Assembly (NCBI GenBank): GCA_963576565.1
Contig: OY755039.1
Coordinates: 72,868,771 to 72,932,770, forward strand
Origin: Aspidapion aeneum
Lineage: Eukaryota > Arthropoda > Insecta > Coleoptera > Brentidae
Length of the DNA stretch: 64,000 nucleotides
Direction of reading: 5' to 3'
Shown here: positions 22,501 through 33,200 of the stretch, one piece after another
Numbering within the stretch: position 1 is the stretch's first letter
Layout: the number at the start of each line of letters is the position of its first letter
Position numbers and translations under genes: made by a program
Notes under the pieces: model-generated
The model's database searches: none
The model's input: only the letters and a program-made list of their open reading frames with translations
Told to the model about the DNA's origin: nothing

Positions 22501-25500
22501 CAGGAAAAACTAAAACTAGTCAACGCAGAGGGGCGGGTGTTGGCTAATGGGAATTTAGCCCCCAAAATTTACTCTATCAAGAGCTTAAAACATACTGCTG
22601 ACAGTCTTAACATCGACGGACTTATTAATGGAAGAAAAGTTATTATAACAGTAGACACTGGTGCTGCCATATCATTGCTTAAGTTCAAAATTGCAACGAG
22701 ATATAAAATTCGACCAACAGAAAAGAAAATAACACTTAAGACTGTGACTGCAGAATCCGCCGACGTGTTGGGGCAGACAGACATAGACCTACAGCTGGGG
22801 AGGTTGAAGATTCGCCACTCGGTATTAGTTGCAGACATAGAAGACGAATTTATTTTGGGAATGGACCTGATAAGTAAACATGGATTTGCGTTTGATAATA
22901 AACTTAATACCCTAAGATTTGGGAACGAAGAGTTCATTTTGTCAAATAGTCACATCAATAAAGAACCAATAAAGGTGGTGGCAGTATGCACAACAAGACA
23001 AGTCGCTAACAGTGAGACCATAATTTTTGGGAGGCTAGAAAGTAAAACATCAAGCTGCGTCGGACTCATAAGCCAACAAAACAAACCCAACACCTACCTC
23101 GTTGCAAAATCACTAGTTAAAACCGATAAAGACATCCCGATTAGAGTCGCCAATATTTTCCCAAATAGTGTCAAAATTAATAAGGGGGAGGTGGTAGCAT
23201 TATTTGAACCAGTACAGAAAGTAACAAGATGTGAAGAGCCAACTTCCGAGGATACATGCAAGTTACCAATGGAGGTACTTCAGCAATTTGAGTCAACTTG
23301 GCAACATCTCACTCCAGAAGAATTTAGTAAAGCGAGAGAGTTTATAGAAGAACAAAGTAATATCTTCGAAACTAGGAGTAGTTCGGGACGCACAAACCTC
23401 ATTCAACATGCTATCAACACTGGCGATGCCCAACCGATAAGACAGCCCCCAAGAAGACTACCAATGGCCAAGCAAGAAGAAGTTCACAATCTCATTAATA
23501 AAATGCTCGGCGACGGTGTTATTGAAGAGTCATCAAGTCCTTGGTCATCTCCTGTGGTGTTGGTCACTAAAAAGGATGGAAGTACTAGATTTTGTGTCGA
23601 CTACAGGAAACTTAATGATGTGACCAAGAAAGATAGTTAACCACTGCCAAGAATAGACGACACATTAACAACGTTGGCAGGATCATATTGGTTTTCTACT
23701 CTTGACCTGAAAAGTGGGTATTGACAAGTAGGAATCTTTGAAAGAGATAAAGAGAAGACTGCATTCTCTGCTGGAAGTGGACTTTATCAGTTTAATGTGA
23801 TGCCATTTGGCCTGTGCAATGCCCCAGCTACATTTGAAAGACTAATGGAAGTCGTTCTACGAGGCCTTACTTGGAAAACCTGCTTAGTCTATTTGGATGA
23901 TGTCATAGTAATGGGAAAATCATTTGAAGATCATCTAGACAATTTACGAGAAGTATTTTCAAGAATCAGGAATGCAAATCTTAAACTGAACTCAAAGAAA
24001 TGTTTTCTGTTCCAAGAAAAAGTTGAGTTCCTGGGTCACGTCGTTTCCCGAGAAGGCATCCATACCGACGAAAAGAAGTTACAAGCAATAAAAGAATGGC
24101 CTCAACCTCGTGACAAACATGAATTGAGAAGCTTCTTGGGTCTGTGTACATACTACAGACGATTTGTAGAAGGATTCGCCAAAATAGCGTCTCCATTACA
24201 TAGACATACAGAAGATAAAGCTTCTTACAGATGGAATACTGAATGTGACCAAGCATTTAGAAGACTGAAGGCAACATTATGTTCTAGTCCGATTCTCGCA
24301 TACCCTATTCCAAAAGGTAAATTCATATTGGATACTGATGCGAGCAACGATGGCATAGGAGCAGTACTCTCCCAAGTACAAGATGGAGAAGAACGGGTCA
24401 TCGAATTTTTCAGCAAAAAGCTATCCAAACCAGAGAGAAATTATTGTATTACCAGAAAGGAGCTCCTAGCCATCATTAAACCCGTAGATTACTTTCACAA
24501 ATATCTCTATGGACAAGAGTTTCTGATTAGAACGGATCATGCTGCGTTACAGTGGCTCATGAAAATGAAACAACCTGAGGGGCAAGTCGCGAGATGGATA
24601 GAAAAGCTACAACAATACCATTATCAAATTAAACACCGAGCGGGAAGGGTGCATAATAATGCGGATGCATTGTCCAGAAGACCTTGCCCTGAGGATTGTA
24701 AATATTGCAGGAAAATTGACCAGAAAGAGGGAATTAACTACGTGCGTCAGATAAAATTAGAACCAGATGAAGAATGGATGTCGGCTTCAATTAGAACCAC
24801 ACAACTTGACGACAAAGATGTAAGACCTATCTTGCGATTGAAAGAAGAGAACAAGCCACGACCATCATGGCAAGATATCGCAAACCAAGGGGTGATATTC
24901 AAATCACTGTGGGCACAATGGGATTCACTGATAGTAGAAGAAAACATCCTTAAACGTGCCTGGGAAAGTGCCGATGGCCTTACTGTGATTAATCAAGTAG
25001 TGGTTCCTAGGAGCATGGTAGACAATATAATGGCCGAATGCCATGGTGGAAAATCAGGCGCGCACCTAGGCATAAATAAAACCATGGACAAAATTCGAAA
25101 CCGATTTTATTGGGTCAATTACTTTTAAGATGTGAAAAACTGGTGCCGCCGATGTTCGACTTGTGCAGCCAGCCAAGGTCCCAAAACAAGGTCCAGAGGT
25201 CAAATGAAACAATATAACGTAGGTCTGCCATTCGAACGCATTGCTATTGATGTGGCCGGACCATTTCCAGAAACTAAAAGGGGCAACAAATACATCCTTG
25301 TTGTCATGGATTACTTTAGGAAATGGCCAGAAGTTTTTGCTTTGCCTAACCAAGAGGCCGCTACAGTTGCAGAAGTTCTGGTAAATGATGTTTTCAGCCG
25401 ATTTGGCATTCCTTTGGAACTACATTCAGATCAAGGAAGAAACTTTGAATCAAAGCTCTTCCAAAATCTCTGTGACCTTTTAGGAATACATAAAACACGG

Positions 25501-26094
25501 ACTACTGCTTTACATCCGCAGTCAGATGGCATGGTTGAAAGATTTAATTAAACAATAGAAGAACATCTTTGCAAAGTTGTTGATGAGCACCAAACAGATT
25601 GGGACCAATATATTCCATTGTTTTTGATGGCCTATAGAACCGCCATTCACAATACGACAGGAGCTAGTCCATCTAGTATCCTGTTTGGTAGAGAACTGCG
25701 TTTACCATGTGATATCATGTTTGGTTCACCTGAAGAAGAACACTTAGAGGTTAATGACTATGTCGAACGTTTAAGGCAAAAGCTGCACGATATTCATGAA
25801 GTGGTTAGAGAGCGAATAGAAATAGCCAGTGACCGCATGAAAGCGAGGTATGACCTGAAAGCAAACTCTTCAGGGTTCAAAGAGAATGATCAAGTCTAGC
25901 TATACAATCCTCAACGCAAGAAAGGAAGATCACCTAAGTTGACACCACCATGGGAAGGGCCTTATAAAGTTGTTAAGAGAATTAATGATGTAGTCTACCG
26001 AATCCAGAAAAGCCCGAAGTCCAAGATGAAAGTTGTTCATCTAGACAGACTAAAACCTTACCTGGGAAATGTTGATCGAGACGATCAAACCTGA
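22501..26094 (+). pseudogene. pol: gypsy copy B pol (protease, RT, RNase H, integrase), five premature stops
   Basis: Domain order as in Ty3/gypsy: protease (DTGA, Asp codon 22654), RT (PFGLCNAP, then YLDD at 23890-23901), RNase H (DTDASNDGIG, KELLAI, RTDHAAL), integrase with the HHCC zinc module and D,D-35-E catalytic triad (25249, 25429, 25537), and a C-terminal GPY/F module. Stops: TAA 23638, TGA 23722, TAA 25126, TAA 25549, TAG 25897. Four of these codons are sense (Tyr, Trp, Lys, Trp) in copy C; the fifth region is deleted there. Ends with TGA at 26092, followed by the purine tract. Confidence 0.95.
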
Positions 26095-26106
26095 AGAGGA
26101 GGATAG
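26095..26106 (+). other. Polypurine tract, gypsy copy B
   Basis: AGAGGAGGATAG directly before the 3' LTR, the expected plus-strand primer position. Confidence 0.8.
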
Positions 26107-26522
26107 TGTTACAAATTTAAGTTATTTAAATTTTATAGTTAGAATTTATTTAGGTTTAGTGTAGTATTAGGTTGACGTATTTCATGGTTCTATTCTTAAT
26201 CTAGGTTTTAGTTTCGTTATCTGTGACTTGCGGTCGCAATAATACGAGAACTTTCCGGACGTCGAAGGCTGCCGGAAAGTTCGAGAGAGATGGACGATCC
26301 TATATAAAGGGCCGGGGTCGCGCACCAGGCAGTCAGTCAGAGATAACCAATGATAGTGATCGCTAGATGTTAACGCGAAGTTAATAGGCGTATTAAAGTA
26401 GTGAATTATTAGCAAGTTATTAGTAAGTTTAAGTGCGTGTTTTTGTACATAATTTGTCGGAATAAATTGACGTATCGTTTTCAACAATTGCGAGTTTTAA
26501 TTGTTGTGGAGAACCCGTAACA
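26107..26522 (+). repeat. 3' LTR of gypsy copy B (416 bp)
   Basis: Same length as the 5' LTR, six substitutions apart, TATATAA and AATAAA retained. Confidence 0.96.
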
Positions 26523-26996
26523 ATATTAAAAAATATCCTCAGTAACTCAAAACGAAAGTGTATAACCAATGTATCCTTCCTGTCCTTACCTATGGATCCC
26601 AGACCTGGACATTTACAAAATCAAACATGGATAAGGTAACAAAAAGCCAAAGATCAATGGAAAGACAAATGTTACATGTAAAGCTAACAGATAAAAAAAG
26701 GAATGAATGAATAAGAAATAAAACGAAAGTAAGGGATGTTAGAGGAGAAGTAGCAAAATTATAATGGAAATTTGCCGGTCATATCAGACAGAAAGACGAT
26801 CGATGGAACAAACGTATTTTAAACTGGAGACCTTGGGAAAATAAAAGAAGTAGGGAAAGACCACAAATGAGATGGGCGAACGATTTGAAGAAACATGCGG
26901 GAGCTAGATGGCTGAACACGGCGACAGAATATTGGTTGAGGCCTATATCCAAAGATGGATCGATGAAATCTAAATAGATAGATAGATAGATAATAA
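26523..26996 (+). pseudogene. RTE-like LINE, C-terminal fragment and 3' tail (copy 1)
   Basis: Continues the LINE after the gypsy insertion: a YGSQTW-type motif, then KxxGHIRQKDDRW and RPQMRWANDLKKHAG, the C-terminal region typical of insect RTE-type polyproteins. Several stops and frameshifts. Ends in a (ATAG)n tail at about 26969-26996, a common LINE 3' end. Confidence 0.8.
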
Positions 26997-27399
26997 TGAT
27001 ATATCATCTATTTTCCAAGCTAAAACCTGTATACGTACTTAGGGGAAAGTCCTCAGGGGCGCGGTCAAATATTATAATAATTGTGTTTTTTTTTAGTGTT
27101 TGTGTTCCTTAGACACATAAGATACATTTTATAACTATTACAGCCCCTTACTTAAAATTTTAAATTTTGAAATATTTGGGGGGTGGGGGGCGCGGCCAAA
27201 TTTATTATTTTTTAGGAAAACAAAAAATCATTTATTTTCTTGGCGGATTTTACAAATTGTTAGAACTTTGACAAAATCAATTTCAAAAAATAATTTTTTC
27301 GACCCAACTTAATGTACATCCCATTTTAAAAATCTATTAAAATATACACATAAATATGTTATATTGTCACATGAATGTATTTTTGAATCACAATTGCAA

Positions 27400-27830
27400 T
27401 TCAAAGAGATGTTAGTTTAGACAGTAGTCCTACGATTAAAGGAGCAGTATCATCTGCAAAACAGACACTTCTACCACTAACTTTTAAATTTAAAAGGCTA
27501 TTTACGTACATCGAAACTAACACTGTTCCTTGAGGTGCGCCCACCTCTACTTTTTGAACTTCACTATAAATGTCGTTTATTTTCAATTTTTGGTCTCGAT
27601 AAACTATGTAGGATCTAAATAACCTATGTACTTCACCGCGAATCCCAATAATTTAAAATCGTTTAAGGAGAATATGTTGAGTAGTAAACGCTTTTTTAAA
27701 TATAAGAAAACTACAGGTTTGAGACCCTTATTCGTACTTTGTGTAATAAATTGGTTGACTTCATTTAACGCTTTATCGGTACTAACTCCCAGCTTAAACC
27801 CAGTTTCTTAACGAAACAATTTTCTTTGTG
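27400..27830 (-). pseudogene. LINE reverse transcriptase fragment (jockey/CR1-like)
   Basis: The minus strand encodes GLKPVVFLYLKKAFTT-like palm sequence, EVGAPQGTVLVSMYVN and the catalytic CFADDTAPLI box, matching insect jockey/CR1-type RTs. At least one stop interrupts it and both ends are truncated. A different LINE from those at 18405 and 49775. Confidence 0.75.
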
Positions 27831-28073
27831 CTGTATTAGGTCGTTTTATGTAGCGTATGTCCTTTGAAATGCTAGAGTTTTTGTCTGTGAGCCGATGATT
27901 TGACATAACGAATACACGAACCAGGACATTTTAACTTAATGATCGCAAAAAGGATAGACTTAGTGTCCATTGATATTGCTATTTCAAATATGTTTGCATT
28001 CTGCATCGTAAGGTACCGTAGGTATTGCAATAATACGTACTATATGGAAATAATATGCATATGTCTTTGAAAG
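27831..28073. other. Unassigned flank of the 21-kb LTR unit
   Basis: Short noncoding stretch. The last four bases, AAAG, recur after the distal LTR at 49352. Confidence 0.4.
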
Positions 28074-29348
28074 TGTAACAAAACGGGATTTGAATATAAA
28101 TGGTATTTTTGCCATTTATAAGTTTTTAAAGATTTTTAATTAAATATTGTTTTGACATCAACAAGCATTAATTATATACAAGACTAGGTTAAGATTAAGT
28201 AAAATTTATGGCAACTCGGCGACTTCTTTTTAGGCATGTTTTCAGTTTCGCTGTATTTCAATAAAAGTTGTATTCGGCTAATATGTCCTTTGAGCCACTA
28301 ACATCAAAATAATTCTTATTTTGTAACTGGAAACAAATTTTAAACTATTTTCAATTAAAAAAAAAACACACTGTGTAATTTTACTTTCTAACGGGTTTTT
28401 AAGTCTGGCTTGCATTGCTATTTTGTCTCTTAGTGGAGCGCTTAAAGCGCAGTCTATCTCTTTCTCGCCGAGGCGAAAGGGAGTAGAATTCTAGCCAATC
28501 AACGCCAAGATATTTGTCCCTTCAAGCGCAGGGTCGCTTTAACTGAGACGGGAAACTTTCGAAAGTCGTCAGGGACTTTACTTTTTAGTTTGCCTTTGCC
28601 TAGTACGGTACGCTTTCATTCACACTTCTTAAGGGGGGGTTTTATTTCAACTGGGGAAATTTATCAATTATTTGAACTTTGTATAAGCTATTATCTTTAT
28701 TATTCATAATTATTTTAGTATTTTCTTTTGGAGTTTATTGATTTTAAAGTCATTAATTATTACTGTTTCCAGTGTTTTGAAATAATGTGTTTAACTGTTT
28801 TATGGTTTATTTTAACAACAAAATACAAACCATTCGTTGCCCTAAAATCGGCATTTTTAATTAATAACATATCCCAAACCTAAACAGTAATATTAAGTAA
28901 ATTAAACAGTTGATTGAATAGTTTCACTCATTCAATCAACGTTTAAGATGTTGATAAATATATATATTTACAACAAATATATAAAAGGTTTATAAAACCT
29001 AAAAGTTTAAGAAGTGTAAATATTTGAATACAAAAGTTTAATAGTAGTAAAAAGTCGATATTCAACTAATAAATATAAGAAGTGAAAGTGTGAAGCTGCA
29101 AGAAGAAAATTGAAAAGGTATGTATGATTATCCTATTAGTTATACATTTGAGAAAAACGTTTATAGCATACTTTTCCTCCAAGAACCGCCAAATTCCCTT
29201 TCGAGATCGTGTAAATTTAATAACATATAGTAACATTTAATCTTTTTATAATTTATATAAGTTGTAGCCTAAGTTGGTAGCTTACAACATTTAAGCCTTG
29301 GCCACTTGAGGTGACAGTACCACTGTCACACGCCAGGCCCCTGTTACA
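28074..29348 (+). repeat. 5' LTR of the 21-kb unit (1275 bp)
   Basis: Matches 48132-49351 almost throughout. Contains a GC-richer block with CTCGCCGAGGCGAAAGG palindrome, a strong splice-donor-like AAAAGGTATGT at 29113-29123, and a 40-odd-bp segment near 29270 missing from the other copy. Confidence 0.85.
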
Positions 29349-29351
29349 AAG

Positions 29352-29370
29352 TGGTGCCAGTAGTTCAGGG
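29352..29370 (+). other. Putative primer-binding site of the 21-kb unit
   Basis: TGGTGCCAGTAGTTCAGGG lies three bases inside the LTR end. The TGG start and place fit a primer site; I cannot assign the tRNA. Confidence 0.5.
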
Positions 29371-29578
29371 TATTTTAGTTTTTGGAAAATTTGTGAAAAA
29401 ATTTTGGAAAATTTGTGAAAATTTTATGTTGAAAGTTTGAGAAAAACTCAGTAGTACTTTAGTTAACCCATTGGTAGTATTTTGTTGGAAAAACTAAAGG
29501 AAATTTTTGTAAAATTGTTCGTTTAAAAAGAAATAGTCTTGTCTAGTTTTTGAAAACCAAAACTAATTTGTTGGAAGA

Positions 29579-30048
29579 TGTTAGCCCGCGGATAGAAAAC
29601 GCTAAATGCAGTGGACTGTAAATATTTTAATTAATGATATCGCGAGCAAACATAAATATAGATATGAATTACGAAATAATCAGACGTCCATAGGTAAAAT
29701 TGTTGGAACCACACAACGGTAATCAGATAAGTGCACTCACCTCCTTTGCAGCCAAATTCTCCTCGTTTCCAAGGGGCCCCTGAAGGATCTAATGATGTCA
29801 CCACGTAGCTGAAGGGTTGAAGTTTCTAGTTCTATGCTTCAGTACACAAAATTCGAGCACTTTCAGGTGTAGATAATTGAAATTGTTGGAGAACGAAATT
29901 AACACGCCTTTTTCTCTAGGCGATTGACAAGGATCTCACTGGTTGTTGGTGCGCATGTCCAAATACGCGGAATGCGCTTTGTCCTTCATACAGTTGTGTG
30001 TTTTTAAAAATATATATAAACAACCGCGAAATTTAGCGGGAGCTAACA
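29579..30048 (-). repeat. 3' LTR of BEL element (470 bp)
   Basis: TGTTAGC..GCTAACA ends. On the element strand it follows the purine-rich GGAGGGCAG tract at about 30050-30065. Confidence 0.95.
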
Positions 30049-30281
30049 TAACTGCCCTCCAAAACACACAAATTTAGAATCTCAACCGGACAGATATAGA
30101 TATAAGAAAAAGAATCGACCGATAAATATAAATGAATGAAAACGGATAAGTATCGTAAGTTTATTTAGATATAACGAAATCCCGCAAAAAAGGCAAAACA
30201 AACAAACAAAAAATTCAAAAAAAATTAAAAATAAAAAACCTATTGTAATACCCGGTAAAAGGTAGAAAATTAAAATTACTT

Positions 30282-33200
30282 TTAATTTGGCAAGAGGCAC
30301 AGTTTTACAACTGGCCGCTTATAAACACCGGTAACCGTTTTTACCGTCGCAACACGCACCTGACCGTCCCCGCCGGGATGCAGTTCGATGACCCGACCGA
30401 CCGGCCATTTCAAAGGCGATTGAATGTGATCACTTGTTATGATAACCAAATCATTTAATTTGATATTTGGGGACAAATCAGTCCACTTGTGTCGCTGTTG
30501 TAGCGTATGCAAATACTCTATAGAATACCGTTTCCAAAAATCATTATGTAGTTTTTGGATTAGTTGCCATCTCGAGAGCCGATTTAGGGGAACCTCGGAC
30601 AAATCTGACTCCGGAATTTCTGAATTAAGGGGTTCAAGTGTCAAAAAATGCCCAGGGGTAAGAGGTTGAAGATCGTGTGGGTCTGAAGAGGCAGGAGATA
30701 AAGGGCGACTATTAAGTACGGCTTCTATGCGACAGGTAAGGGTGGACATCTCCATGATAGACAACTTCTGGTCGCCGACAACTCGTACAAAGTGAGTTTT
30801 AAAACTTTTGACGCCAGCTTCTGCCAGGCCATTGAAATGTGGACTGAGAGGAGGTCCCAGATGCCAACGAATAGAAAGTCTGGTGGCAGCACTTCTTGCG
30901 TAATCCAGTAATTGGTTACGAAACCCTATAAAATTACTGCCTTCATCTGACCAGCATTGCGTCACGCTTCCGCGTCTGGAAATGAATCGATGGAATGCAC
31001 CTACGAACCCTTCGGTGGACAGTTCCATGGTTAATTCCAAATGCACGCAATGTGTGGCCGTACAGACAAACACACAGACATACGATTTGAAAGCTTTACA
31101 ACCACGGTAACGATGAGGAATCACAAAGAAAGGTCCACAAAAGTCGATAGCTACACTCGAAAAAGGTTTTAGTTGATTGATTCGATGAGCGGGAAGTGAA
31201 CTCATTATGGGCGGTCTATAGGGTTTAGGGTTGATTCTAAAACATTGCAAGCACTTGGATATGGTTCTTTGAATTGCCCGTCTGGCAGATAATATCCAAA
31301 ATTGCTGTAAAAGCAGATTATGTAATGTTTTAAACCCAGGATGAAGATATTGTCGATGAGCGGACTCGATAAGAAGAGTAGTTAAACGATGGTCACTCGA
31401 AAGTAAGACGGGGTGTTTTGCAGAATAAGACAAAAGGTCAGATTTTTGTAATCTGCCACCGACTCTAATGATATTATTCTCATCAAGAAAAGGTGAAAGT
31501 TTTCGCAAAGGTTTCGGTATTGGTTTATCCTTAGATAACGCGGAAAAAAGCTCAGAAAAACAAGAACCTTGCACGCGTTTGATAAGAAGGTGTAACGCAC
31601 TTTGCATCTCACCGGTGGTAGGAAAAACAATATTCTCAAAAATAACTTTTTGGTCCGGCGGCTTAGTGGGTTTTTGATAGGAATGGTTTTGAAAAAGGTT
31701 AACTATTCGAAGGACATAACAAATGATACGTTGAATTTTTGATATAGAGGAATATTTGATAAGAAGCTGATCTAAGAAGTTCACATCAATTATCGCATTG
31801 CAACAGACTTTTGGCTTTTCCTCCAGATTAATATCTCCGAAATCAATCGGCATTTTTGATTTATGAAAATCGGGCCATTCGTTTTCGGGAGACCAGAAAA
31901 ACGACGGTGCGTTCCACCACATGTCATGTGACATGAGCTGTGAAGGGGTGGCCCCTCGTGACGCAATATCGGCTGCATTTAAAGCAGAAGGAATGTAGCG
32001 CCATGAGTTTGAAGGAATGATTTCTTGGATTCTACTGACTCGATTTCCAACAAAGGTTTGCCAGCGATTAGGAGGGGATGAAAGCCAGTGCAATACGACT
32101 TGCGAATCGCAGAAAGTAACGATATTTGTAAAAGTTATTTTTCCTTCATAGCTAGATAAAACGAAGTCAATTAATTCGCTTAAAAGAAATGCGCCTAGGA
32201 GTTCTAGCATAGCCAAAGTTTGTGACTTTATAGGCGCGACCCTAGATTTTGCAGATATGAGAGAAACCGATATATTGTTTTCCTCTTCTACACGAAAATA
32301 TACGACGCCTGCGTAGCCTCGAATTGAAGCGTCACAGAAGCCGATGATTTGACAGGTATTGGTTTTTGACAGTTTGATTTGTCGGGGTAATTGAAAATTG
32401 GAAAGAAGCGGGAATTCAGAACGAAGTTTGTTCCAAGAGTCGATGATAGAAGAATCTGGTTCTTCGTCCCAGCCTATTTTCGATATCCACAACTGTTGCA
32501 AAATAAATTTTGCTTGTAGCAACAAGGGACAAAGAAAACCTAAGGGATCGAAGATTGTCCCTATGATAGATAAAATAGAACGTTTGGTTGGGGGTTTGTC
32601 CTTCATTCGGCATTGATAAGAAAAAATGTCGTTTTTTGGATGCCATTGAAGTCCTAAAACTTTGATAAAGTGGGGTTCCTCCTTGTCGAAAGAGAGAGGC
32701 ATTTGACGATCGGACTCTGGCAATGTTGCCAATAACTCAGGACAATTGCTTGCCCATTTTTTAAGTTCAAATCCTCCCGACTTCAACAAATCATTGAGTT
32801 CTGTTTGAAGGGAGAGAGCTTCAGAAAGCGAAGGGCTAGTTCCCAAGATATCGTCGATATAGATTGACGTTATTAGAACAGTACTAGCCATAGGAAAACG
32901 TTCCTTTTCTCTCTCTGCCAGCTCATTTAAGGTACGCATGGCTAGAAAAGGTGAGCATGTCATGCCAAAAGTGACAGTAGAAAGTTCCCACACTGAAAGT
33001 GGGTCCTGTGGAGAAAACCTCCACAATATCCTTTGATAAGGACGGTGATAAGGATTGATAAGGACTTGACGGAACATCTGTTTGATGTCAGCAATGTAGG
33101 CAATAGGATTAAGACGAAATGTAAGGAGTAAAGAATCAATATCTTTTTGAAGTTTCGGTCCAGATAACAATGTGTCATTGAGACTAATATTTTTTGTGGT

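Larger units (their letters stand above)
20170..26522 (+). mobile_element. Ty3/gypsy LTR retrotransposon, copy B, full length
   Basis: Complete structure: two 416-bp LTRs, tRNA-Leu-type primer site, leader, gag, pol, purine tract, and a 4-bp ATAT duplication (20166-20169, 26523-26526). The LTRs differ at six positions by my alignment, about 1.4%. The coding region has a 31-bp deletion and five nonsense codons, so it cannot make full Pol. It is inserted in an RTE-like LINE, whose frame continues on both sides. No envelope gene is present. Confidence 0.97.
18196..27313 (+). mobile_element. Composite inverted-repeat element, copy 1, with nested insertions
   Basis: Ends ATTAAGTTGGGTCGAAAAA and its complement; the inverted similarity continues about 70 bp and again at a GCCGCGCCCC block. 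GTAC flanks both ends (18192-18195, 27314-27317). Inside is a 3' part of an RTE-like LINE. That LINE is split by a Harbinger derivative (18601-19919), which contains another insertion (19034-19662), and by gypsy copy B (20170-26522). Removing the last two leaves about 2.1 kb, the size and arrangement of the second copy at 50218-52303. Confidence 0.75.

Noticed and set aside
20170..26522. Envelope gene in gypsy copy B (errantivirus-like)
   Set aside because: Pol ends at 26094 and the purine tract and LTR follow immediately; there is no room for a third gene.
30082..30300. Small hydrophobic frame after the BEL polyprotein
   Set aside because: Low-complexity Phe/Leu sequence between the polyprotein stop and the purine tract; no envelope-like features.
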